This document shows positions 48,901 through 58,122 of a stretch of 64,000 nt of DNA, in pieces. The notes beneath the pieces were generated by a model that saw only the letters and a program-made list of their open reading frames with translations, was not told the origin of the DNA and did not search any database. Source of the stretch: Pieris napi. Lineage: Eukaryota > Arthropoda > Insecta > Lepidoptera > Pieridae. Positions within the stretch are counted from its first letter, which is position 1, and the number at the start of each line of letters is the position of its first letter. Location: contig NC_062243.1 in the NCBI RefSeq assembly GCF_905475465.1, forward strand, positions 10,254,267 through 10,318,266. The letters run 5' to 3'. The position numbers and the translations under genes are program-made.

Positions 48901-51900
48901 ACTTATCACACTTGCTTAAATAAAACAATAAGATGAAAAGTGCTGGTAAACGCCAATCAGCCACCACATTTTACGTCGTAAGTCCATATGGATATTACCC
49001 AGTCTTCGAAGGGAGCGCTACATCATCCCCAAACATGATACCGCAATGAAAAAGGAAAATTCCATTTGGGTTTGGTTTGGCGAATTTAAGTGCGTGGCTT
49101 CAGAAAGAACCCGATGGCTATGCATTGTGGTCGCGTTCTGCCCCTCCTAGGGGATAAAGGAAAATAAGTCAAGTCTAACCTTATTCAATTCCAACAATAT
49201 AAATACATACAAGTGAACTGACATTTTTAAAGTCAACAAAGAAAGATTTCACCCTCTGTAATCAGTATTTACGTTATCAATTCGCTAATAGACACTATCT
49301 ACATGCAGATTAGTTATCATTCCGTCGTTGTATCGGAAATCCGGTACTTGTTATTTAGAGCGAAATTTTAACATGTATGACCATTGATATATGGAGGTGG
49401 GGTCCCATGTGAATGCGTGGCACATTGGAGTACGCACTTTCACCGGTGCACGAGTCGCACACATGACATCGATTTTTGGCCTCGTTTACTTTAAACGTCT
49501 TTGTTGCATTTCCAAACGCATTAGTTTAAATGGCGCAGTGTCGAAATCGTTATTGCTTACCTAATTTGTATGAATACCTTACTGTTTTATCTAAGCTCAC
49601 AGTCTACAAACTTAAAGGTTAATTTTTACTCTTTTAGTAAGACAATTTTTGAATTCATATGTTTTAGGCCATCAATAACGCTCGTTTCTTTACGATAATA
49701 TAACGGATGTCTAAAAGAGTGTCTATAGTACGATTCGTATCAATTACGACTGGTAAATTGGTTATAGAAACCGAGTATAAGTTGTCAAAAGTGTAAATAA
49801 CACCTGTTTGCGAACATTACGACACGCAGCTCGCGTATGTTCCGGCATCGGCTATAACCGGTTCTAGCCGGTGTGGAGGCATCGGAGTCCATTTACCTGG
49901 CCCCGTTGCCCTAGTACTAGGATTTTACCGCTAAGATTTCAATTAACTAAGCAAACTATTCAATTGTAAATATTATGAGCTGTTTTGTATTGCCTTATGA
50001 ATAATTTCTAGTAACAGTTGAGTTTAAATCGTACACATTTCTGTATTTATTCGTTGTATATGATGTTATCCAACTTCAAAAGGTAAATTACAGTTATTGT
50101 AACTATATAGTACAAATGCATATGTAATGTTTAAGATATGTATGATAGACTTCGTTTGTTCCCGTGACCATGCTTGCAACGCGAAACCTCGGTACATTTT
50201 AAAATTTTAGCCTAAAATAACTCTAAAACTCCATATCCATATTCCATAAAGATACTATAGGTACTTGATAATTAAATTACCAAACTTAATTAATACATAC
50301 ACGATGTAATACATGAAGTATACATTAAACATTTGTCGTTGTTATTGAAAAGGTTTTTAAAGGTCAGGTTCAAGGATCAAGAAAATCAATATATGTGTGA
50401 CATTTTTAAAGGGTTGTTAAATCAATAATATGGTCTAGACTAGATAACGTCTAGACTGCCTGTGGTTTAAATCCTATTAGGAAATGAATATGAGGAAGCT
50501 TTGCGAAATCCAGTAACCAGACGGTCAAATATATTCTTAGTAAAATGTTTTAACGGCCTAGTATTTATGCGAAAATGAAACTTTATTTTTATGAATTACA
50601 TTAGAGTAATTGTACTTGAGTCAAGTTTAGCAATTTTTTTTTCTTATAAGAAAGAACAATTAATAATGAAACTAAAAATCCAATTAATAAAAACTTACAA
50701 TAGAATCTAAACGTAGGCTGTAAATAAAAATTAAATAATGTAACATTTCATTGATTTAAGTTATAATTAAATATATTTTTTGATTTAAGAGCTTGAATTT
50801 GATTGATGCCACAAATGTACTTGTATTTTACCATGAACAACAAACGTAAAATTGATAGATCCGGAAGATGTGTGTGGAGTGACGAAATTATTATTAAATT
50901 TTGAAGGCTTTAGTTAATATTTGTTGAGTATTAAAAACATTTAATAAAATTAAGGTTTTAACATGAAAACGGCTTGACCGATTTGTCTGATGTTTTTAAA
51001 TAATATTCCTTGAAGTACGAGGATGGTTCTTACGGAGAGAAAAAATTTAAAAAAAATAGTGAAAAAGTCTAAAAACAACTTTTCTATATTCCCATACAAA
51101 ATATTCGTAATAATACTTAAAAGTCAATTTGAACTTTAATACCATATCATATAGTTCAAGTGTTAGTGGAGGGGTTCCAGGAAGGTAAATTTTTATTTTT
51201 GACATAATGCTTTTGTTGACTTATCAACTTTCTTTTTTTATCTTACTAGCTAGACCGGTGTCCCGAATAGCAGAATAAGTATTTAAAAAAAAATAAAGAA
51301 TAGACTGTTAGGCGGTACGATGTTCGCCAGGCCAGCTAGTATATTATATTTTTTTATATCGTATAACAACTTTTATTTCTGCTCATACATGATTTTTACA
51401 GTTTTACTCTAAACAGCTCTAACAAAATCTTTATGTTCCGTTTTTAAATTTCCAGATTGTCGGCATAATATGTATGTCTCTGGGCACTCCATACGCCTCG
51501 TCATGGTACGTGTTCGTAGCTGTGACCTCATTTATCACCACTCTCATGTGGAGTTTCGTGTACCTACTGAGTGTCAAGGACGCCTTGAAGATACCCATCA
51601 ATTGGGTTTTATCTGTAAGTAATCCATAGACTATAAAATTAATGGCACATAGTACGGGGTCCGACAAAACTATTATATTGTTTCGGGTTGGATGGTATGC
51701 AAGACTGGTACAGACTAAACATATCTGAACTAGACTAGACATATTATGAAACAAATATGTGTTACATAAGTTCTATAAGAGTTTATTCAATAATACTAAA
51801 TAATTAACTAAAAATATATGTTTATTATATATTATTTTGGTATGTTATATGTAGTAATACTAAAATTGTGTAAATTAAAATGTTTTGTTAATACAAATTT

Positions 51901-54129
51901 GCAAATTAAAAAATGTACAAATAAATTCATAAGATTTTCAATGTAAAGTCCAAAGCAAAATATGTACATAACAATTTTGTTTCTAATGTGATGTTTTCAT
52001 TCAACCTAATATATATAGCCTAAATGCTTATCAAAGTCATTTATAATTGGAAAACTAATTAGTTCACACCAATACGTACCTACATGACATAATTACCAAA
52101 TTAATTAAAAATTTAGTTCAAAAGTTTTTGACGTCAATTATGACAAATACCTATTTTATTATTATCAAATGCGCTGTAAATATTTAAAAAAATCCAAATA
52201 AACATTTTTCGAAATATCAAATTATGTAATATGTATACAATGAAACAAAGCGCACAATTTTAATAAAAATACCAGATATTCCACAAATTCGATAAAACAT
52301 GTATTAATTCGACTTTCATTGTTTTCAGGAGCTGATAAGCACTGCTATAGAGACGCTGTTCTACCTGATAGCCTTTATCGTGATGTTTACATCGATATAT
52401 GGCACCTATGGACGCAACGTTGCTGCTGCAGTAAGTAGAATTCCTTGCGGTAATACATACAGACTTATAGATAAACAGTCTGAGGGTAACATTCTTATAA
52501 ATTACCAAAGGAATAGTTTTATTCTTTAGGGATGTTTTCTAAGATAATAATTGAAATAGTTGTAGGAAGAAAGCGCTTAAAAAAAGTATTTTCTTTTTAA
52601 TATTGCAGAATTAATTGATGCTTAAAATGAATCTAAAAAAGTACATGACGTTATAGTTTGTCTTATCTAATCACATTCGGAAACAAGTGTTCACCTTTGC
52701 TGAGATCATCAACGCTTTAGTCATGAACTTAAAATAAATCATCTGAGTAATATTTTCTTTAACCAATTGTTGTTATAAACAAGTTAATTACGAGCACACA
52801 TAAACTCGCTTTTGATAAAATTACCTGATAATAATGATTTATTTGTTTGGTACTGCGAAGTTGATTTCGGTGTTGATAAAATATACTCGTAAAAACTGTT
52901 GATAATTCACTTGTAACAGGTGTTAAGATAGTGCATTTTGGAGCTCCTAAAATTATTCATTGTGTGTAAATGAAAATTCTAAACTAATAAAATAAAAATT
53001 GTCTTCACGCAAAAAAATTATACTTATTCGTCCACATTAAACTTAACATTTCTGGATAAATTAATATATTAAAAAGAGGTAAAAGGATAATATAGTTTTT
53101 ATATTATTTGTGACTTCTAACTCAAGCTGGTAGCATATATATATATACTATCGCTGTTACGAAACACTTTATACTATATCCTTGAGCATTTCAACCATTT
53201 CAATTTACATGAATTGAATGTATTTTATTAATAATTAACTTCATATAGTCGTTCTTAAGTTTACCTACATTTACATTGCATTAAAGCACTGATCAAAATT
53301 TAGCACTATACTTCATACATTGATTTTAATTCTTAAAAGGCCGGCAACGCACTCATATTGAGAGTGTCCATGGGTATGTGGTATACTAACACCATGAGCC
53401 GTCTTCCCGTTTGCCCGTGTTCTATAAAAAAATAACATAGTTCTAACTACATTGTAAAGTCCATGTAACGTCCCTCGATTTAACGACAAACCCCCTAAAG
53501 CGTCATAATTACTCGGCTTTGGTTGGTTTAACTTGTCCTCTATACAATGATACACACTACATAGCGATACAGCACCTCTCAATAACGTCATCAATGAAAT
53601 ACTAAAAAGTACTTTTTAAGTTGCCGAAATTGGTTAAAACTACGGAGCTGTGTACGTTTTTATGTCGCTTTATTGTCCTAGCTAGAAATAAACTCGACTG
53701 TCGGTACTTGTCATACGTACGTAGGTAGGCTTTATCACGAAGATGCTTCAATATCGCAAGATATGAACTAAATTAGTAAAAAATACAACCTAACTACTGG
53801 CACAGAACAAAAATAACAGTCAACGCAATAGCGTTCAAATACGAATTGTCTTTATGTACCATCACTGGTGTGAAGTCTGAAATGAACTTTCTTTTTCTAA
53901 TACAGATTTTTCTTTCCCTTTAATGGCAACTCTCTGTAACGTCAAAATAGGCACAGTGCGTGAGTGTCGTTATATAGGGTTTACGCTGTATATTGTTGTA
54001 GATACATGTAAAAGTTAACATATAAATAATTTTTTACAGGTTTTCGGTATCTTCAACACCGTGGCGTATGGCTACAGCTCCTACTTGCTGTACAACGAGC
54101 ACAGAAACGGTGCATCGGGCTTGGCGTGA
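36824..54129 (+). CDS. MARVEL-domain four-pass membrane protein A
   Basis: The protein has 169 residues from four exons (36824-36982, 51456-51614, 52329-52430, 54040-54129), all joined in phase 0. A glutamine-rich N terminus (SPQQQQGG) precedes four hydrophobic segments at about residues 47-62, 68-92, 108-128 and 138-157. The order and spacing match the MARVEL fold of CMTM/plasmolipin-like and singles bar-like proteins, which work at junctions and in membrane traffic. Motifs seen are TPGLLKLIEL, SSWYVFVAVTSF, TAIETLFYLIAFI and GYSSYLLYNEHR. Two methionines open the frame; either may start it. The 14.5-kb first intron is full of transposon debris. The family is secure; the exact orthologue is not known to me. 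Confidence 0.9.
36983..40078 (+). other. first part of the long intron of MARVEL gene A
   Basis: AT-rich intronic DNA in which I recognise no gene or repeat family. The intron continues to 51455 with the insertions listed separately. Confidence 0.7.
40079..40400 (+). mobile_element. 3' end of a second non-LTR retrotransposon family
   Basis: A 39-codon remnant ending in a stop at 40204 reads YEGAQLYNKLPTDIKNITS, the usual C-terminal end of LINE reverse transcriptases (an E-G-A-x-L-Y-N-x-L-P motif). An AT-rich 3' region then ends in AAATAAAGTC and short CCTAAA repeats. Confidence 0.7.
41080..41165 (+). repeat. SINE-head-like remnant
   Basis: ATGGCTTAGTGGACGCATGA (A-box-like) followed 12 bp later by GGTCCTGGGTTCGAAG (B-box-like) has tRNA-promoter spacing. 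The body is not recognised. Confidence 0.45.
41410..42350 (+). mobile_element. rearranged DD41D (rosa-type) mariner element with 183-bp inverted arms
   Basis: The element is 941 bp, flanked by TA (41408-41409 and 42351-42352). Its arms 41410-41592 and 42168-42350 are the same length and nearly identical inverse complements. The right arm includes the last roughly 30 codons of the transposase gene (ENWTSRLDYIRASRGSHMPE to the stop at about 42241). The left arm is therefore an inverted copy of the 3' end, standing where the 5' end and the DNA-binding part of the transposase should be. The unique centre encodes the catalytic region only. Confidence 0.88.
41593..42240 (+). pseudogene. mariner DD41D transposase, truncated and disabled
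   Basis: Catalytic aspartates are visible in FSDEAHFWLN (codon 41635), QQDGATCHT (41913) and LTPLDYFLWG (42039). The last two are separated by 41 residues, which defines the DD41D (rosa) group of IS630/Tc1/mariner. The helix-turn-helix N terminus is missing. One base is lost near 41660, shifting the frame, and a TAA at 42148 interrupts it before the natural C terminus. It cannot make an active enzyme. Confidence 0.85.
42414..42560 (+). mobile_element. decayed tRNA-derived SINE, probably family 2
   Basis: It keeps AGCAGTGCTGG at the head, a weak B box (ATTCAAATCCTGGCTGTG) and a GACATGCCGCTTTGTCTAAA block. It begins about 60 bp after the mariner. Confidence 0.45.
43770..43864 (+). mobile_element. 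strongly decayed non-LTR 3' fragment
   Basis: GATGGGTAGCGGCAGCTAAC and CTCGTTTGCCCCAATC plus an A run resemble the end of the right-edge element family. Confidence 0.45.
45215..45432 (+). mobile_element. non-LTR retrotransposon 3' fragment
   Basis: In sense orientation it keeps the last codons of the reverse transcriptase region, then GGCCGGCAACGCACTGGCGA, GGTATCACTTAACATCAGC and CTGCTCGTTTGCCCCCTGAT. It belongs to the same family as 63608-64000. Confidence 0.7.
46160..46310. repeat. probable retroelement remnant
   Basis: A T-rich tract followed by CACTCTCAGCCTGTTCCCGG and GGATCTCCACTTGCTAC resembles a dispersed lepidopteran repeat. It is less AT-rich than its surroundings. No second copy is in the window. 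Confidence 0.35.
46539..47843 (-). mobile_element. decayed pogo-like DNA transposon lacking a recognisable DDE domain
   Basis: Terminal inverted repeats of about 26 bp (GGGTAGGGCGGGGCTAGTTG and its inverse with one mismatch) are flanked by TA (46537-46538, 47844-47845). On the minus strand, decayed frames between about 47390 and 46930 keep the pogo N-terminal pattern: MRTYKRKIKR, an Nx(S/T)AAKEFGIG helix-turn-helix, then SPKDVRRLA, SGKEWLMKF and RNYWK. Several stops and frameshifts break it. No DDE catalytic region is recognisable in the remaining length. Confidence 0.8.
47875..48245 (-). pseudogene. decayed non-LTR retrotransposon reverse transcriptase C-terminal region
   Basis: On the minus strand broken frames read RRRIDAFRKMLHIPWTA, then ENGEKETKG and a W-x-D-Q-like stretch. 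This is the post-catalytic part of LINE reverse transcriptases (usually RRMLRIPWTA... GRSPxRWxDQI). Stops and frameshifts are present. It directly abuts the pogo element, and the plus-strand open frame here is a shadow. Confidence 0.65.
48250..51248 (+). other. last part of the long intron of MARVEL gene A
   Basis: AT-rich intronic DNA. A GC-richer patch at 48950-49160 (with CTCCTAGGGGATAAAGG) may be a dispersed repeat, but no second copy is seen here. No coding signal is found. Confidence 0.6.
48678..48725. repeat. perfect 22-bp hairpin, 4-nt loop
   Basis: Arms 48678-48699 and 48704-48725 are exact inverse complements around TTTC. No target duplication or known element ends were found. It lies in the long intron of MARVEL gene A. 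Confidence 0.65.
51249..51350 (-). mobile_element. short Helitron-like repeat fragment
   Basis: On the minus strand it starts ATACTAGCTGGCCTGGCGAA, continues CATCGTACCGCCTAACAG and ends GACACCGGTCTAGCTAG, a pattern common in lepidopteran non-autonomous repeats. Its class is uncertain. It lies about 105 bp before exon 2 of MARVEL gene A. Confidence 0.5.
51456..51614 (+). CDS. MARVEL protein A, exon 2
   Basis: Fifty-three codons after a TTTCCAG acceptor, with the rest of membrane segment 1 and all of segment 2, ending KIPINWVLS at a GTAAGT donor. An antisense open frame here is a shadow. Confidence 0.92.
52329..52430 (+). CDS. MARVEL protein A, exon 3
   Basis: Thirty-four codons after a TTTTCAG acceptor, encoding membrane segment 3 (AIETLFYLIAFIVMFTSI) and ending NVAAA at a GTAAGT donor. 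Confidence 0.92.
53333..53430 (+). mobile_element. non-LTR retrotransposon 3' fragment
   Basis: AAAAGGCCGGCAACGCACTC and GAGAGTGTCCATGGG, then CCCGTTTGCCCGTGTTCTAT plus A run: sense copy of the right-edge family, in the last intron of MARVEL gene A. Confidence 0.7.
54040..54129 (+). CDS. MARVEL protein A, exon 4
   Basis: Twenty-nine codons and a TGA stop after a TTTACAG acceptor. It encodes membrane segment 4 (VFGIFNTVAYGYSSYLL) and a short polar tail. Confidence 0.92.
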   Translation, partial: VFGIFNTVAYGYSSYLLYNEHRNGASGLA

Positions 54130-56314
54130 GCTTAATAAGGCTTGAGCGGCAAATAACCTCCGAACAATATTAAGTTTATTATGGTTTAGATGTAATTTTA
54201 CAATTATCTCAATGTACAGCCAATATTATAATTTTGCACCGTTTGATTAATATGCGATTTTTATGAATTAATAAGATTTAATGTTAGTCTATTAACGAAA
54301 AGGAAATTATATTAATGGCCATAACACACCAATGATATTGGTTACAGGTTTTATTTATTATTGTTCTGATTGTGTTCATCGTGACTATTGTTTACTTTTG
54401 AAACTTTTATATTTTTGCTGAATTTTCAATCATTAACGCTTTCAAACGCTTATCTTTGACTTTTTTTACAAAATTTCATCTTCTACTTAAATCTATAGCG
54501 TACTTTGACTGCGATTGACTAAGTCTCGAAAATAACAAATTTAATATATATATATACGTATTTTGTCAATTTTGTATTTATTATAAATATCAAATTAATA
54601 AATAATCAGAATTCAGCTAAGTTGTTGTCTACTAGAAACTAGAGTCTATATACATATTCTCCTTGCGTATGCTGTTTTCGACTTCACTGATAATCTAGTG
54701 AGTTTCGTAGTGAAAGAGAATACTTTTAATTGATTGAAGATTCAGCTTCTAGCGTTGTAAGTTATGTTTGTGGATACTTTCAGCTATTAGCCCAAAGTTC
54801 ACAGATTTTCGTTAAATATCACTTAGCTTACATTAACACGAGGTTAGGTTATATTCGGTGAGCTTTGGTCTTAATGTTTCTTGTACTGACGTCATAAACC
54901 GTCCAAGTTTGTTGTCATTTGACATAGTTTATTAAAGTTACACGTATTTGCATGTATGCACATTTCTTTAATTATAAAGCCTAGTCGAGAATAATGATTA
55001 ATTCATATTCAAAAAGGTTTCATTGTTATTTACTTTAAATGTATTACTTGGGGGTTTAAAGGGTTACGTAAGAAAAGACAACAGTTTGGCATTTCATTTT
55101 TTATATTTAGATTTACGGAGTTTAAATTTTCACTCTCGAATTTAATTAAATTTTGATGAGAATTTTCTTATACTTAGGTTATATCTAATTATTAAATCGA
55201 GTACCTTCTATTAAATGAGACTATATTTCACAATTATAGATTAATTTATAAACTAATTTGTAAATAGATAATAAATGTATGTTAACAAAGCTATCTTTTA
55301 TTGGTTTCTTTAATTTGCGACGCGCAACTAGTGCGCAACAACTCGTAACTTTATTCTATTACGGCTTTTTATTAAGAGCAGTTCTTCCATTTTTAAAATT
55401 TAAATACTTGGTTTGTTTAATGTAACCTAACTAAAGAAATGATTTCAAATTGTTTTATTTGGTGGAGGTTGAATATAGCGGTTGCAAACAAACCGGGCGT
55501 ACAAAATTTGAAAGTTTTAAATTTGTATAAATTCATTTGTTTCTGCTGACCTGTGTACTTTGTACACAAGCACTTTTTTTTGTATTTTAAGACACAATTA
55601 TGTTTGAACAATTGAAATGAAATGCATATATGAACGAATAATTCCGCGTAACAATACTTTTCAAATCATGGTACAGACCGAATAACAAGAACCCGTAATC
55701 CGTCACTAATGAAGTGTCGTTTCCGATAAAATGGTTATGTACTAAGAAACTTAATTTGTAATATTTTTTTAATAAAGTGTTAATGTGGGAATTATGGGTT
55801 AAGCATTCACCCTCTGGGAATCACGCACTTGGAGACCGCGGCGTGTTTAATATGACGCATGTGATGCAGCCTAACACGAGTGGTGAAGAAACATCCTAGA
55901 TACTTATGATATGAAATATGATAAAACTTTTAACCTTTTAAGTATATAAAAATCGACTATAAAAAAATAGATCTTTTGAAGAACGATAAAAACTTTCGAA
56001 CCCAACGACAGGTAATATGCACCAAATATGGTTAGGAATCAAACCTCTTGAAATTAAAAAAAAAAATTTATGTACTATTTACTATATTATAAAAGAGTAC
56101 CGAGAGTTTTTTTATGCCGGCTTTTTCTCTCGGCCTACACCCTCTGTCTTCTTTGCCGATGAGTAGGGATGTCTAACGATTCAAATTTAATGAAGGGGAA
56201 TAAGTGATACCTTTGTCTTATATTCCATAATAAACATATTTTATTTACTTTTTTATCATTTCATTGGACAGTATTCCCTTCTACAATAAAAACAACGTAC
56301 TTTTATTAACATAG
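54130..56314. other. 3' region of MARVEL gene A and intergenic DNA
   Basis: The 3' untranslated region begins here; a canonical AATAAA is at 54597-54602. The rest is AT-rich with no gene recognised. Confidence 0.55.
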
Positions 56315-56520
56315 CGCGCATAGACAAGACCCGAAGGCTCCTTGAACGGTACCTCGGCAGAACTAAAGATCACGTGGCCGCCCATCGATGAGATAAACTA
56401 AACACATCAGAAAGTATGCAGGCTGCTAATGGATGCAAAAGGCGCCACGCCGGTCGATTTAAAGGCCAATGGAGGACACCTACGTCTTAAGACAGACCTA
56501 AAAATGGCTGATGATGATTC
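56315..56520 (+). mobile_element. possible decayed LINE tail
   Basis: AGACAAGACCCGAAGGCTCC to GGCCAATGGAGGACACCTAC and the ending GGCTGATGATGATT resembles the end of RTE-like LINE frames followed by short GAT repeats. The match is weak. Confidence 0.35.
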
Positions 56521-56816
56521 CTTTTAATGAATCGGGACCAGTGTTACTAGTGGTTAAGCGTGCTACCCTAAACCTTGGGTCTTGGGATCATACTTTGGAG
56601 AACCTTTAAGATCTGGCGAAAAATTCGATGGTGTGTAGACTATAGGTATTGGCACAGAAAGCTGCTGATCACATATACCGATTGTCAGTTAAAAACGCAA
56701 AAATGTGTCTGCATCATTACGGAGTTTATTCTACTTTATAAAAACCTTAACAATAGGGGCATTGTATATCTTGCGAGATATACATGAGAGTTACGACTAT
56801 ATGTTGTATAGCCTTA

Positions 56817-56944
56817 CGCATGCGCAAAGCCACAAGTGAGTCAGCGTCTGATTTGTTGCAATCAGCAGTTGTTCAGTCGCAGTTCGCAGAGTTGCGCGCT
56901 ATTTTCGCGGATTTCCACTTGCATTTTGGAAAACTATAAAAAAT
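56817..56944 (+). promoter_or_regulatory. promoter and non-coding first exon of MARVEL gene B (predicted)
   Basis: CGCATGCGC at 56817-56825 is a near-complete NRF1/Ewg-type site. About 50 bp later TCAGT at 56873 fits the arthropod initiator. A GC-richer leader follows and ends at a GTAAGT donor after 56944. The next acceptor, TTTTACAG at 57999, precedes the coding start by nine bases, so this is the likely leader exon. Confidence 0.5.
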
Positions 56945-57999
56945 GTAAGTACGTCGTGTCACTTAATAATAACTATGTGTCATTTCTATTTATAGAGTTT
57001 ATTTATTTATACAGTAATGAGTTATTAATTAATAATGATTATTAAACACGTCTTGTTCTTTATTTAATATTTATTTATTTGAGTTTAAAACGTTTTTCCT
57101 GTTATCCACGGCATAACTGATATTGTATATTATAGAGAATAAATACTTGAACCATAGACACTAAAATGCATTAGCGTCTAAATATAATTCCAAATTTAAA
57201 TTACCATAAAGTGCCAGATGTTTCAACGTGGTTATTATTCCATGGGTACTCAATGATATGTTTATACGCGCGGTTCCAGGCGGCCTCGCCTTATAAAACT
57301 CGCGTCGGCACGCCAACGCGTTGACCTAGACCGAACATTTTGGGTGATGGTGTAATGCTTATTGACATATTAAAAAATAAATACGCACTTTTCGCAATAG
57401 GTCCTCAATACAGACGATTTCCGGACGACCGTACCCTTCACTGTCAACGGTAACCAAGTATTTTACAATCGTATCTTAAATTATTTCATTTTATGTCACA
57501 TCACAATTGTGTACTTGTACATTTTCATGCAAGCAGTTTGATATCGTTTACTATAGAGGACATTTGTAAAACTGAATGAGACATGCTGTGAATAGCAAAA
57601 TTATTAATTAGGTGTATTTATAAATATTTTTGTACAATATACATGCTTTATTTTTCACTATGTATAGCAGCACCTCCAAAACATAAGATTTTATTTTCTG
57701 AGCCTAGTAATGAATCATATATCTAAATTATAAACGTTTAGAATATCATTCATAATTCGAATGCAACAAAACTTATTTAAATTTGGAATAATGGTACTTT
57801 GTTAGTGTAGAAGTGCAGATTATACTTTGTCTATGATTTGTATGATCAAAGACAAAGTCTACACTTCATTACAACGATTTCATTTCGGCATAAAGTTCTC
57901 GTTACTAGGCCATTAAACATTAAAAAAAAACATGCCATTTTGTGTATTCTTTTTTCGAACATATTGCGGCGCTTATACACAATCATCGATTTTTTACAG
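56945..57999 (+). other. leader intron of MARVEL gene B (predicted)
   Basis: AT-rich, bounded by the GTAAGT donor and the TTTTACAG acceptor. No other feature is seen. Confidence 0.45.
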
Positions 58000-58008
58000 C
58001 CATCAGCA

Positions 58009-58122
58009 ATGTCACACACGGTGACCATAACGAGGACAACTGCTACCACATCGGGTACGCCGCTCTTTGTCAACACTAGCTACATTGGAACTTTACCTGG
58101 CTTACTTAAATTGGCACAACTG
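58009..58122 (+). CDS. MARVEL protein B, exon 1 (coding part)
   Basis: Thirty-eight codons encoding the threonine-rich N terminus and the start of membrane segment 1, ending LLKLAQL at a GTATGA donor. Confidence 0.88.

Noticed and set aside
51431..51754. 107-codon minus-strand open frame
   Set aside because: It is antisense to exon 2 of MARVEL gene A, which has good splice sites and membrane segments.
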